Part shown: piece after piece, positions 25,505 through 34,536 of the stretch
Layout of the letters: each line of letters starts with the position of its first letter
How positions within the stretch are numbered: the first letter of the stretch is position 1
NCBI RefSeq assembly: GCF_009695655.1
Contig: NZ_VUNM01000006.1
Span: forward strand, 1 to 64,000
Source of the DNA: Sharpea porci
Lineage (GTDB): Bacteria > Bacillota_I > Bacilli_A > Erysipelotrichales > Coprobacillaceae
Length of the DNA stretch: 64,000 bases
Reading direction: 5' to 3'
Made by a program: the position numbers and the translations under genes
Notes under the pieces: generated by a model
Seen by the model: the letters and a program-made list of their open reading frames with translations, nothing else
Databases searched by the model: none
What the model was told of the DNA's origin: nothing

Positions 25505-26065
25505 ATGTTAAGTGATTATTTAAGAAGATATGAAATCATGAGTATTGTTACAGCACTATTGATGATTGTTGTAGGGGTATTACAGATTATCATGCCTGTG
25601 AAAATGATTGATTTGGTATTTATGATTTTTGCAGCAGGTCTTGGCATTAAAGGTATTATTGATGTATTTGCATTTATCTTTATGGATAATAATGCAAGAA
25701 GATATTCTAATGGTTTATTAGATGGTTTTTTATGTATTATTGGGGGCGTCTTATTGTATTTGAATATGGATTTCTTTAAGACTTTCTTGCCTTTGATTAT
25801 TGGTGTCTTTGTGATTTTTGAAGCTATTATGAAGATGCAGGTATCCTTCCTCTTTTTAACAGCATTAAGCTCTTCAGGCTGGATTCTTGTTTTCTTGTCT
25901 TCAATTCTTGAGATTGTTCTTGGTTTCTTACTTCTCGTCTATCCTGCAAATGCACTTGTCTCTATTACAATTGCGAGTGGGATTATCTTGATTGTTTCAG
26001 CCATCTTAGAGATTATTGAAACAATCGTAATGACCAAGAAAATCAGATATTACAGTATTTATTAA
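25505..26065 (+). CDS. HdeD/DUF308-family membrane protein
   Basis: This 186-residue protein has six hydrophobic segments with short loops and an internal two-fold repeat of three segments, as in HdeD/DUF308. Function in Gram-positive bacteria is not established. AAAGGTGAT precedes the start. Confidence 0.65.
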   Translation: MLSDYLRRYEIMSIVTALLMIVVGVLQIIMPVKMIDLVFMIFAAGLGIKGIIDVFAFIFMDNNARRYSNGLLDGFLCIIGGVLLYLNMDFFKTFLPLIIGVFVIFEAIMKMQVSFLFLTALSSSGWILVFLSSILEIVLGFLLLVYPANALVSITIASGIILIVSAILEIIETIVMTKKIRYYSIY

Positions 26066-26088
26066 GCCCTTCGATTAGGGCTTTTTTT
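26064..26088 (+). terminator. Terminator after the DUF308 gene
   Basis: AAGCCCT and AGGGCTT flank a 6-base loop, followed by seven T. The first arm overlaps the stop codon. Confidence 0.75.
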
Positions 26089-26101
26089 ATGAGGGGAAGC
26101 T

Positions 26102-27334
26102 ATGAATGAAAAGTATTTAAGTCATCAAAAACGCTATGTCATTGGGGTGTCAGGAGGCTGTGATTCGATGGCATTGCTGGATATGATGGTCAAGAAGAAC
26201 TATCAAGTTGCCATTGCTCATGTCAACTACAATCTAAGAGAAGATACGGATGAGGACTATCAAGTAGTCCATGATTATGCTACCCAGCACAACATTCCAT
26301 TCTATTACAAAGTCTTCACTAAAGAAGATTATCAACAAGGTAACTTCCAGGCTGTAGCTCGGCAAATGCGTTATCACTTCTATCATGAAGTCTTAGATCA
26401 AGGCTATGATGCGGTATTACTGGCCCATCATCTTGATGATGAATTAGAAACCATTTATATGTATCTAGAACGTGGCAGTCAAACGAATTACCTTGGTATT
26501 GAGCCTATTACAACCATCCAGCATATGACCGTTATTCGCCCATTACTCGATACTAAAAAACAGGCACTACGTGATTACTGCATCCAAAATCATATTGCCT
26601 TTCATGACGACTATACAAATTTTCAAACACACTTTAAACGTGATCAGGTGAGAAATCTTGTGCTTAACACCTATACCGATCAACAAAAAGAAGAATTGTT
26701 GTTGAAAGCAAAAGCATATAATCAAAGAAAAGAACATATCCAATCCCAACTCAAACCATTACTTGAAAAATATCATGCTGAAAATAAAATCAATTATCAT
26801 GAAATACCAGAAGCACTCTATAGTGATTTTCTTTTTTGCTTGTTGGAGGAGAAAATACCAGTAGAGAAGATCAGTCAGCATTTAATAAATGAAATCATTC
26901 ACCAGATGACATCAGCTAAACCCAATATCATGCTCGAACTCCCACTTCATCAGCAGTTCATAAAAGCATATGATAATATCACTATTGCCACATTATCTGT
27001 CAATAAGAGCTATGCTTATACCATTACATCACTTAAAGAAGAGGATTATGGCTATTTTTCTATTCGTCTTCAAGGGGCAATGAATGATGGTGTTAATGTA
27101 AGTGATGCTGATTTTCCACTCACTATTCGTTCTATTCTTCCAGGTGATGTGATTAAGACAAGTGGTGGGAAGAAGAAGGTGGCAAGACTCTTCATCAACA
27201 ATAAAATTCCTTCTCACGAAAGAGCTCTTTATCCGATTGTTGTAAGAAATGATGGGGAGATTATTTTGATTCCAGGAATTGCCAAAAGATATGAGTATTT
27301 GTCTACAAATCCCAACCTTTTTGTGATAAAATAA
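26102..27334 (+). CDS. tilS: tRNA(Ile)-lysidine synthase
   Basis: This 410-residue enzyme puts lysidine on C34 of the CAU tRNA-Ile, changing its specificity to AUA. The PP-loop is GVSGGCDSMALLD; HHLDDELET and the C-terminal substrate-binding domain with IRSILPGDVI follow. GAGGGG precedes the ATG. It opens the tilS-hpt-ftsH-hslO block typical of Bacillota. Confidence 0.94.
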   Translation: MNEKYLSHQKRYVIGVSGGCDSMALLDMMVKKNYQVAIAHVNYNLREDTDEDYQVVHDYATQHNIPFYYKVFTKEDYQQGNFQAVARQMRYHFYHEVLDQGYDAVLLAHHLDDELETIYMYLERGSQTNYLGIEPITTIQHMTVIRPLLDTKKQALRDYCIQNHIAFHDDYTNFQTHFKRDQVRNLVLNTYTDQQKEELLLKAKAYNQRKEHIQSQLKPLLEKYHAENKINYHEIPEALYSDFLFCLLEEKIPVEKISQHLINEIIHQMTSAKPNIMLELPLHQQFIKAYDNITIATLSVNKSYAYTITSLKEEDYGYFSIRLQGAMNDGVNVSDADFPLTIRSILPGDVIKTSGGKKKVARLFINNKIPSHERALYPIVVRNDGEIILIPGIAKRYEYLSTNPNLFVIK

Positions 27335-27356
27335 CCGCATTATAGGAGGTTTACGT

Positions 27357-27890
27357 ATGCATAAGGATACGCGTGAAATTTTATATACTGAAGAACAAAT
27401 TAGAGATAGAAGTGCTGAATTAGGAAAACAGATTTCTGCTGACTATGAAGGCAAGGATGTATTGATGGTTGGCTTATTAAAGGGAAGTGTGCCTTTCTTT
27501 GCGGAACTTGCAAAGCATGTGACATTGGATGTTGAATTTGATTTTATGCGTGTTTCTAGCTATGAAGGAACAGAGTCTACAGGTAATGTTATTGTGAAAA
27601 AGGATATTGATGTTGACTTTAAGGGCAAAGACATTCTTTTAGTCGAAGATATTCTCGATACTGGTAAGACATTATATACAGTCAGACAGATGCTTCTTGA
27701 AAAAGGTGCGGCAAGTGTAGAAATTGCAACCCTTTTAAATAAGCAGGAACGACGCGAATTCCCTATTCAAGCAAAGTATGTAGGTTTTGAAATTCCTAAT
27801 GCATTTGTCATTGGATATGGTATGGACTATAATGAGAAGTATCGTAACCTTCCCTATGTAGGAATATTAAAAGAAGAAGTCTATATGTAA
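27357..27890 (+). CDS. hpt: Hypoxanthine phosphoribosyltransferase
   Basis: This 177-residue purine salvage enzyme has the PRPP-binding motif DILLVEDILDTGKTL, MVGLLKGSVPFFAEL and the VGFEIPNAFVIGYGMDY region. It converts hypoxanthine and guanine to IMP and GMP. AGGAGG is 9 bases upstream of the ATG. It precedes ftsH by 9 bases. Confidence 0.95.
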   Translation: MHKDTREILYTEEQIRDRSAELGKQISADYEGKDVLMVGLLKGSVPFFAELAKHVTLDVEFDFMRVSSYEGTESTGNVIVKKDIDVDFKGKDILLVEDILDTGKTLYTVRQMLLEKGAASVEIATLLNKQERREFPIQAKYVGFEIPNAFVIGYGMDYNEKYRNLPYVGILKEEVYM

Positions 27891-27899
27891 GGAGACAGT

Positions 27900-29873
27900 A
27901 TGAACAAGAAGAATAAAAGTCTATTAAAAGCTATTCTTCCTTGGGTCTTAGTATTGGTGATCATTGGCAGTATTATTCCGGTTCTTACAAACCGTAATGC
28001 TGGCAGTGAAACCTTAACTTACTCTGAATTTACAAAGGCATTAGAAGATGAAAAGATTAAAGAAGTGACTGTTAAGCCACAAAGCTATGTCGTTGATGTT
28101 ACAGGTAAGTATACTAAGAAGGTTGATGGCAAAAACAGAACAGTATCATTCTCTACTTTAGTACCTGCTACTGATGAAGAAGTCGATTCATTAATGCAGG
28201 TTATTAAAGACCAGGGTGTGAAAGCGAAAGTTGCAGATGCATCTGATGATAATATGGTCATCAATATTATCATGAATCTTATTCCCTATATCATCTTAAT
28301 TGGTGGTATGGTATTCCTCTTCAAATACATGAATGCAGCTGGTGGCGGAAATGCGAAAGCTTTTGAATTTGGGAATTCAAGAGCTAAGCTTGAAAAGAAT
28401 GAAAAGACACGTTTTAGTGATGTTGCCGGAGCAGATGAAGAGAAAGAAGAAGTTAAGGAATTGGTTGACTTCTTAAAGAACCCTAAGCGTTTTGCGGATA
28501 TGGGTGCTAAAATCCCAAGAGGTGTCTTGCTTGTAGGTCCTCCAGGGACAGGTAAAACTTTACTTGCCCGTGCTGTGGCTGGTGAAGCCAATGTACCTTT
28601 CTATTCCATTTCTGGTTCTGAATTCGTTGAAATGTTTGTCGGTGTTGGTGCTGGACGTGTTCGTGACATGTTCAAAACAGCCAAGCAGAATGCACCATGT
28701 ATCATCTTTATCGATGAAATCGATGCCGTTGGTAGACAGCGTGGTACTGGTGTTGGTGGTGGTCATGATGAACGTGAACAGACATTGAACCAGTTACTTG
28801 TAGAAATGGATGGTTTTGAAGGTAATGAAGGTGTCATTGTCCTTGCAGCGACAAACCGTGCTGACGTCCTTGACCCAGCCTTATTAAGACCAGGTCGTTT
28901 CGATAGACAAATTCATGTTTCTAATCCAGACCGTCGTGCTAGAGCACAGATTCTTGCCGTTCATGCAAGAAATAAGAAGTTAGCACCAGATGTTGACTTT
29001 GATAACATTGCTCGCCGTACACCTGGCTTCTCAGGTGCCCAGTTAGCCAATGTCTTAAATGAAGCAGCTTTATTAGCTGTACGTTTAGGTCATAGTGTAA
29101 TTACTCTTGAAGATGTTGATGAAGCTATCGATAGAGTTATTGGTGGTCCAGCTAAGAAGAGCAGAAAGTATACAGAAAAAGAAAGAAAGCTTGTTGCTTA
29201 TCATGAATCTGGACATGCGATTGTTGGTTTAACACTTGAAGATGCCAACCAGGTACAGAAAGTCACAATCGTACCTCGTGGTGATGCCGGTGGTTATAAC
29301 TTAATGACACCTAAGGACGAAACATACTTTGAAACAAAACAGCAGCTCTTAGCCGAGATTGCCGGTTTCATGGGTGGTCGTGTAGCTGAAGAAATCTTCT
29401 TTGGTGATATCTCATCAGGTGCTGCTAACGATATCCAGCAGGCAACAAGAATTGCCCGTATGATGGTTACTGAATTAGGTATGTCAGAACTTGGCCCAAT
29501 CAAGTACGATAGTGGTGAAAATGCTGTATTCTTAGGCCGTGACTATTCACAACTTTCTAATACACATTCAGGCCAGATTGCTTTTGAAATTGACCAGCAA
29601 GTCAGAAAGATTATTGATGATGCCCATCAGGAAGCTACTGATATCATCAATGCGAATAAAGACAAGCTTGAAACAATTGCGAATGCATTATTAGAATATG
29701 AAACACTGAATGCAGAACAAATTCAGTCATTATATGAAACAGGAAAGATGCCTGAAACATTCAATGGCAATGATGAAGTTGTTAAACCGGATAATGATGA
29801 CAATACTCCATCAACACCAGAAACTAAGGATGAAGTTAATCCAGATGATGATTTATTAGATGAAATGAAGTAG
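27900..29873 (+). CDS. ftsH: ATP-dependent zinc metalloprotease FtsH
   Basis: This 657-residue membrane protease has two N-terminal membrane segments (about 12-30 and 120-143) around an extracytoplasmic domain. The AAA domain carries Walker A GPPGTGKT, Walker B FIDEIDAV and second region of homology [20 protein letters not shown]; the zinc peptidase carries HESGHA. The C-terminal tail is acidic and Asp/Pro-rich. It degrades unassembled or short-lived membrane and regulatory proteins. AAGGAG precedes the ATG. Confidence 0.97.
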   Translation: MNKKNKSLLKAILPWVLVLVIIGSIIPVLTNRNAGSETLTYSEFTKALEDEKIKEVTVKPQSYVVDVTGKYTKKVDGKNRTVSFSTLVPATDEEVDSLMQVIKDQGVKAKVADASDDNMVINIIMNLIPYIILIGGMVFLFKYMNAAGGGNAKAFEFGNSRAKLEKNEKTRFSDVAGADEEKEEVKELVDFLKNPKRFADMGAKIPRGVLLVGPPGTGKTLLARAVAGEANVPFYSISGSEFVEMFVGVGAGRVRDMFKTAKQNAPCIIFIDEIDAVGRQRGTGVGGGHDEREQTLNQLLVEMDGFEGNEGVIVLAATNRADVLDPALLRPGRFDRQIHVSNPDRRARAQILAVHARNKKLAPDVDFDNIARRTPGFSGAQLANVLNEAALLAVRLGHSVITLEDVDEAIDRVIGGPAKKSRKYTEKERKLVAYHESGHAIVGLTLEDANQVQKVTIVPRGDAGGYNLMTPKDETYFETKQQLLAEIAGFMGGRVAEEIFFGDISSGAANDIQQATRIARMMVTELGMSELGPIKYDSGENAVFLGRDYSQLSNTHSGQIAFEIDQQVRKIIDDAHQEATDIINANKDKLETIANALLEYETLNAEQIQSLYETGKMPETFNGNDEVVKPDNDDNTPSTPETKDEVNPDDDLLDEMK

Positions 29874-29908
29874 GGTATAGCCTTACTTCATTTTTAAGGA
29901 GAAAGAAA

Positions 29909-29995
29909 ATGAGTAGACGTGTTATGATCAGAATATTTGTAGGCATAATTGTCTTAAGTATGATTATACCTCTCATTAGTTATTTTGCGATTTAG
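29909..29995 (+). CDS. 28-residue membrane miniprotein, Prli42/DUF4044-like
   Basis: A short frame between ftsH and hslO starts with AAGGAG 7 bases before the ATG and ends 9 bases before the hslO start, so it sits in the operon with its own ribosome binding site. The product has a basic N-terminus (MSRRVMIR) followed by one hydrophobic helix of about 19 residues and no C-terminal tail. This looks like the stressosome-anchoring miniprotein Prli42 and related DUF4044 proteins of Bacillota; the similarity is one of shape and composition, not proven homology. Confidence 0.6.
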   Translation: MSRRVMIRIFVGIIVLSMIIPLISYFAI

Positions 29996-30004
29996 GAGAA
30001 AAGT

Positions 30005-30883
30005 ATGAAAGATTATTTAGTTAGAGGCCTTGTCAATAAAAGAAATGCCCGTGTCTTTGCCGTTAATACGACAAATCTCACAAACAAGGCAAGAGAAGAA
30101 TTAGGTCTTTGGCCATGTGCTTCAGCTGCTCTTGGCAGAACTATGGCAGTCACATTAATGATGGGTGCTATGAACAAAGATCAGGAAAAACTTACTGTTA
30201 ATATTAATGGTGGTGGTGAAATGGGTACTGTTCTTGCCACAACACATTGCGATGGCAAAATTAAAGGCTTTGTCGCTAACCCAGAAGTCCACTATGAATA
30301 CAATAGTACAAAGAAATTAGCAGTCGGTATGTGCGTAGGCAATAATGGTACTTTACAGGTTATTAGAGATATGGGCTTAAAGCAGCCAATGACATCAGAA
30401 GTACAGCTTCAGACAGGTGAAATTGGTGATGACTTTGCTTACTATTTCTATGTTTCAGAACAAGTACCTTCAGTTGTCTCAGTTGGCGTTCTAGTCGATA
30501 CGGATAATAGTGTGTTATCTGCAGGCGGCTTTATCATTCAGCTATTACCTGAAGCAACAGACGAAGACATCACATTTATTGAAAATAAGATGAAGGGCTT
30601 CCCACCTGTATCGGATCTTATCCACCAAGGTAAAACACCAGAAGAAATCTTAGAAATGATTTTTGGTGATGAAGTAGAAATTCTAGCACATCAGGATGTC
30701 TTCTATGAATGCGATTGTTCGAGAGAGAAGATGGCTGAAGCTTTAGCTGCATTACCAGATTCTGAATTAGATGCGATTATTAATGAAGATCATGGTGCTG
30801 ATTTAAAATGTCAGTTCTGCCATAAATCATATCACTTCAGCGAAGAAGACTTAAAACAAATACAAAATAATAAACATCAGTAA
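30005..30883 (+). CDS. hslO: Redox-regulated chaperone Hsp33
   Basis: This 292-residue chaperone is activated when its zinc is lost on oxidation. The C-terminal redox switch has CDC (in YECDCSREKM) and CQFC, the four zinc ligands. The N-terminal domain starts DYLVRGLVNKRNARVFAVNT as in the family. AGGAG precedes the ATG. Its position after ftsH is conserved. Confidence 0.95.
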   Translation: MKDYLVRGLVNKRNARVFAVNTTNLTNKAREELGLWPCASAALGRTMAVTLMMGAMNKDQEKLTVNINGGGEMGTVLATTHCDGKIKGFVANPEVHYEYNSTKKLAVGMCVGNNGTLQVIRDMGLKQPMTSEVQLQTGEIGDDFAYYFYVSEQVPSVVSVGVLVDTDNSVLSAGGFIIQLLPEATDEDITFIENKMKGFPPVSDLIHQGKTPEEILEMIFGDEVEILAHQDVFYECDCSREKMAEALAALPDSELDAIINEDHGADLKCQFCHKSYHFSEEDLKQIQNNKHQ

Positions 30884-30906
30884 GAGGCACATGCCTCTTT
30901 TTTTCA
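30882..30906 (+). terminator. Terminator after hslO
   Basis: AAGAGGCA and TGCCTCTT flank a 2-base loop, followed by six or more T. Confidence 0.75.
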
Positions 30907-30917
30907 TATAAACAAAA

Positions 30918-30974
30918 ATGACAATCACACATGATTGTCATCGTTTGTTAAGTTATGTGGATATGACATAACTT
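30918..30974. repeat. Two adjacent perfect inverted repeats
   Basis: ATGACAATCA/TGATTGTCAT (30918-30941) and AAGTTATGT/ACATAACTT (30950-30974) lie side by side in the hslO to YxjI-like gap (30884-31178). Neither is followed by a T run, so they are hairpins or operators of unknown role. The rest of the gap shows nothing recognisable. Confidence 0.45.
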
Positions 30975-31178
30975 CATTATATTATTATACATAGATTCAT
31001 TTAAGTGACTGATGGGAATTTCTACAGATATAGTATTATGAGGGAAGGGAAGGAATTGTTTATATCTTTTGGATGTAGAATCAGTCTAATTAATAGGTTA
31101 TGTCATCTCCTTTCTTGCTTATATCATACAAAGTAATTATCAAAGAAATACCTTTAAATAAACGAAGATTATGTGATT

Positions 31179-31640
31179 TTAGAAAAGAGCTTTATGTGCT
31201 TCTAGCGCTAGGACAAATGTAAGAATATCGAGAGCTTCTTCATCTTTATATATCTCAATTTCCACCTTTTCAACACCTTGAGAGACATGTCTTACTGTTG
31301 CGATTGTTGTTGCATGCTTGGCAATATGATAGTTATGAGCCATATAATCACCACGTACATAATAACCTTTGTATTGAAAATCTAACTGCGGTGCTTTAAA
31401 CGAGAATAGGCGTTTTATACAACCAAGCTTATGCTCATTCCCATCCTTAATTGTAAAGGAAGGAAAGTATGTGGATATTTTATCATCAAGTATTCTAAGT
31501 ACTTGGTGATCTTGAGAGATTTTGATAATACGGCCCCAATTCAATTTTGTATCAACTTGAAAGAGAATATTGGCATGTTGATCTGTAATAAAGAATGTAT
31601 CTGGAAATGTGATTAAATGATCGATGTAGTAGTATTTCAT
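31179..31640 (-). CDS. LURP-one-related/YxjI-like protein
   Basis: This 153-residue protein has the tubby-like beta-barrel pattern of the LOR/YxjI family: YYIDHLITFPDTFFITDQHAN, then YYVRGDYMAHNYHI and a closing hydrophobic helix (DILTFVLALEAHKALF). Function is unknown. AAAGGAG is 5 bases before the ATG. It is a single minus-strand gene inside a plus-strand housekeeping block. Confidence 0.65.
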   Translation of the reverse strand: MKYYYIDHLITFPDTFFITDQHANILFQVDTKLNWGRIIKISQDHQVLRILDDKISTYFPSFTIKDGNEHKLGCIKRLFSFKAPQLDFQYKGYYVRGDYMAHNYHIAKHATTIATVRHVSQGVEKVEIEIYKDEEALDILTFVLALEAHKALF

Positions 31641-31726
31641 ATGTACTCCTTTGTCATAATTATATCATGAAACATACTGCTTGCATCGCTTGAAAAGAAC
31701 TGTTAAATTTACTCTTGGTGATTTAT

Positions 31727-32716
31727 ATGTGGAAAATAGGAAATGTAGAAATAAAGAATCAAGTTGTCATGGCTCCTATGGCAGGTATCACAAATATAGC
31801 CTTTAGAAAACTGATTAAGTCTTTTGGTGCAGGATTGGTTGTATCAGAAATGATTAGTGATAAAGCTATTTGTTATAGAAATGAGAAGACATTGGATATG
31901 CTGGCAATTGATGAAGATGAACACCCAATGAGCTTACAGCTCTTTGGTGGTGAGGTATCATCAATGGTAAAAGCAGCCAAGTATTTAGAAGAACATACAA
32001 ATGCAGATATCATTGATCTTAATTCAGGGTGTCCAGTGAATAAGGTTCTTAAAGCTGGAGCTGGAAGTGACTGGCTTAGAGATCCTGAACGTGCTTATGA
32101 AATTGTTCATGCGATTGTAGAAGCAGTGCATTTACCAGTAACAATCAAAATGCGTATCGGCTTCGATTCAAAACATATTAATGTTGTTGAATATGCAAAG
32201 CTGATGGAAAAGGCAGGTGTTAGTGCAATTGCAGTCCATGGACGGACAAGAAGCCAGTTCTATGAAGGATATGCTGATTGGAGCTATATTAAACAAGTCA
32301 AGGAAGCAGTGTCTATTCCGGTAATCGGAAATGGTGATATTACTTCACCATTAGACGCTAAACGTATGATTGAGGAAACAGGATGTGATGCCGTTATGAT
32401 AGGCAGAGCTGCAATGGGTAACCCTTGGATCATAAAGCGCACAGTAGACTATTTAGAAAAAGGTGTACTTGATGACGAACCAACCTTCAACCAAAAAATT
32501 GACATGTGCTTAACACATGCCAAAGAACTATGTAAGCTTGAAGGAGAAGTCAATGGTATACGCATGATGCGTGGACAGGCTCCCTGGTATATCAAAGGCG
32601 AACATGGTGCCGCCAAAGTAAAGAACCAGCTTACTAAAATCAATACTTATGATGAACTAGAAACTATACTTAAATCATTCCAAAAAGAAATAGAATCCTA
32701 CAACAATAACATATAA
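31727..32716 (+). CDS. dusB: tRNA-dihydrouridine synthase (DusB type)
   Basis: This 329-residue FMN enzyme reduces uridines in tRNA. It has VVMAPMAGITNIAFR, the DLNSGCPVNKVLKAGAGS segment with the catalytic Cys, KMRIGFDS and VHGRTRSQFYEG. TTG and GTG codons lie in frame upstream, but ATG 31727 (MWKIGNVEIKN) is the natural start, with a weak GGTGA. In many Bacillota dus precedes lysS closely; here 6 kb separate them. Confidence 0.92.
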   Translation: MWKIGNVEIKNQVVMAPMAGITNIAFRKLIKSFGAGLVVSEMISDKAICYRNEKTLDMLAIDEDEHPMSLQLFGGEVSSMVKAAKYLEEHTNADIIDLNSGCPVNKVLKAGAGSDWLRDPERAYEIVHAIVEAVHLPVTIKMRIGFDSKHINVVEYAKLMEKAGVSAIAVHGRTRSQFYEGYADWSYIKQVKEAVSIPVIGNGDITSPLDAKRMIEETGCDAVMIGRAAMGNPWIIKRTVDYLEKGVLDDEPTFNQKIDMCLTHAKELCKLEGEVNGIRMMRGQAPWYIKGEHGAAKVKNQLTKINTYDELETILKSFQKEIESYNNNI

Positions 32717-32721
32717 CATGT

Positions 32722-32756
32722 AAAAAGGACAAGAGCTGCAACTCTTGTCCTTTTTT
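32722..32756. terminator. Terminator after dus
   Basis: A perfect stem AAAAAGGACAAGAG/CTCTTGTCCTTTTT with loop CTGCAA. Its core GGACAAGAG/CTCTTGTCC recurs in the terminators of the two micro-ORFs downstream. Confidence 0.8.
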
Positions 32757-32921
32757 ACTACATATACAATTTAAGGCATTAATCCTACTTACAAACCAAA
32801 TAATACCAATTTCCACACAAATTTCTATTTTTTGTGAGAAAAATGCCATTTTCATGACTATACATATATAGAGGTACTTTCCTTCGCCTCTAATCGGCGG
32901 CGTGAAAGGGGGTGCCTTGGT

Positions 32922-33050
32922 GTGAACCTTCTATGGATACTAAAAAGTGTTCTTGAAGTTGTCATCAAAGTGGCAGTGGAAAAGGCGCTATTGGTTTGCG
33001 TAAAGCAAGTCAAAAAGGCTATAGAACAAGCCCGAGATAAGTCTCGTTAA
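32922..33050 (+). CDS. Duplicated micro-ORF, copy A (42 residues)
   Basis: A GTG-initiated frame 9 bases after GAAAGGGGG codes for a small amphipathic helix (VLEVVIKVAVEKALL, then a basic tail ending KAIEQARDKSR). Copy B downstream encodes the same C-terminal 33 residues with few changes. The ATG corresponding to copy B's start (near 32932) is out of frame here because of small indels, so either the GTG is used or this copy is damaged. Function is unknown. A type I toxin is one idea, but the peptide is less hydrophobic than known ones. Confidence 0.45.
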   Translation: MNLLWILKSVLEVVIKVAVEKALLVCVKQVKKAIEQARDKSR

Positions 33051-33057
33051 AAACTAG

Positions 33058-33087
33058 AAAGGACAAGAGTCGCCACTCTTGTCCTTT
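33058..33087 (+). terminator. Terminator of micro-ORF copy A
   Basis: AAAGGACAAGAG/CTCTTGTCCTTT with a TCGCCA loop. The stem is nearly identical to those after dus and after copy B. Confidence 0.65.
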
Positions 33088-33193
33088 CAATTTGCCTTGG
33101 TGTGTGCATCAATAATGTAAACTATTTCTTTGATGATGTCAATGAAATAGGGAAAGCTTTTGATACTAATCTTTCTTTATGCAGGATTAGTCG

Positions 33194-33310
33194 ATGGTTA
33201 ATAAAGTGTTTCTTGAAATTGTCATCAAAGTGGCAGTGGAAAAGGCGCTATTGGCTTGTCTAAGACGGGTCAAAAAAGCTATAGAACATGCCCGAGATAA
33301 GTCTCGCTAA
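33194..33310 (+). CDS. Duplicated micro-ORF, copy B (38 residues)
   Basis: The ATG at 33194 follows a modest AGGA at 33183-33186. The product starts MVNKVFLEIVIKVAVEKALL and ends in a basic tail KKAIEHARDKSR. Identity with copy A extends past the stop through the terminator, so the whole unit of about 145 bases was duplicated. Differences are spread over codons and the frame is kept over the shared part, which suggests coding function. No family is recognised. Confidence 0.5.
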   Translation: MVNKVFLEIVIKVAVEKALLACLRRVKKAIEHARDKSR

Positions 33311-33317
33311 AAACTAG

Positions 33318-33347
33318 AAAGGACAAGAGTCGCCGCTCTTGTCCTTT
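33318..33347 (+). terminator. Terminator of micro-ORF copy B
   Basis: AAAGGACAAGAG/CTCTTGTCCTTT with loop TCGCCG, one base different from copy A. Confidence 0.65.
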
Positions 33348-33444
33348 CAATTTGCCCTTCGTGTGCATATTTAAGTAATCTATTTTTGGGATTATGTCAA
33401 TGCTTCTAATACAAATTTAGGATTTATTTAATTAGGCATAGAAA

Positions 33445-34428
33445 TTAGTGTAGGAATGAGGCGATGCCATTCGCAATGCCGTTCGCGACTTTTTCCTGAT
33501 AAGCATCATTTGTCAGATTGGCATCTTCATTTGGGTTGGAGATAAAGCCCATTTCTACGAGTGCGACAGGTACTTGTGTCCAGTTGATACCAGACATGTT
33601 GTTTACGAGGCTGAGACCACGGTTTTTAGCACCCGTAGCTGAACATAAGCCATTGACAACTGCTCTTGTAAGAGATTGAGATGATGACACAATGCTTGAT
33701 GATAGATAAGGATTTCCTGATGCAGGTGCTAAGCCAGTCACTCCATTCACAGATTGATTATCTGAGGAATCACAGTGTAAACGAATGAATGCTCCGGCAT
33801 GTGCTTTATTCGCAATATCTGCACGTTCTTTATTAGAAAGATTGACATCCTGACTTGTACGACACATAACAACAGTATATCCACGTGATTGAAGGATGCG
33901 TTGGAGTTTAAGTGCTATTTCAAGATTGATTTGTGATTCTGTGCGATGTGAACGAATGCCAGTTGCTCCGGTAGTCACTTTTGCTTTTGTTTGAGTAGCA
34001 CCAGGACCAATAGGCTCTTTTGCGCTATTGCCATAGCGTTGATGTCCTGCATCAATACAGACGACTTTATTGTTTGTTGGGACAGCTTGTTTAACTGGAG
34101 CAGGTGTAGGGGCTTGTTGAGTTTGTGGTTGTTGTGTTTCTTGTTTTTGTTGGGGCTGGTTTGTTTGTTGTGGTGTTGCTGGTTCTTCTTTTTTATTGGC
34201 ACTATCGACAACTTTCTTTGTTGCTTCAGATAATGCTTGTTCTGAAGACTTTAAAGCTTCTTTTTCTTCTTTGCTTGCTTCACCTTTTGCAGTACTGTTT
34301 GTGATTGTTGTAGTAGAGACTTTAGGCTGTTGTGTCTTTGTATGCCAAGAGTTCCCTACGACAATACCTATGCCTAAAACAATGACAGCGATAAGGCTGA
34401 TCATGATGATTTTATATTTCTTCTTCAT
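33445..34428 (-). CDS. N-acetylmuramoyl-L-alanine amidase (Amidase_3), membrane-anchored
   Basis: This 327-residue protein has an N-terminal membrane helix or uncleaved signal (6-25), a charged stretch, a Gln/Pro-rich linker (about 83-117) and an Amidase_3 domain from about residue 120. Zinc and catalytic residues are visible as H129 (DAGHQ), E164 (RTESQIN), H218 (RLHCD) and E292 (VEMGF). It cleaves the amide between MurNAc and the stem peptide outside the cell. It is a single gene divergent from the AmmeMemoRadiSam genes. Confidence 0.9.
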   Translation of the reverse strand: MKKKYKIIMISLIAVIVLGIGIVVGNSWHTKTQQPKVSTTTITNSTAKGEASKEEKEALKSSEQALSEATKKVVDSANKKEEPATPQQTNQPQQKQETQQPQTQQAPTPAPVKQAVPTNNKVVCIDAGHQRYGNSAKEPIGPGATQTKAKVTTGATGIRSHRTESQINLEIALKLQRILQSRGYTVVMCRTSQDVNLSNKERADIANKAHAGAFIRLHCDSSDNQSVNGVTGLAPASGNPYLSSSIVSSSQSLTRAVVNGLCSATGAKNRGLSLVNNMSGINWTQVPVALVEMGFISNPNEDANLTNDAYQEKVANGIANGIASFLH

Positions 34429-34536
34429 AAAACATTCCCTCCGATATCATCATTATATATGATTTTTTATGAGATTATGAGGAAACTTTCAAGAATATAG
34501 GAAAATGACTATAATAATGGTAAGGAGGCGACAAAA

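Noticed and set aside
32911-32945. ATG at about 32932 as start of micro-ORF copy A
   Set aside because: That frame ends after seven codons; only the GTG frame continues into the conserved part.
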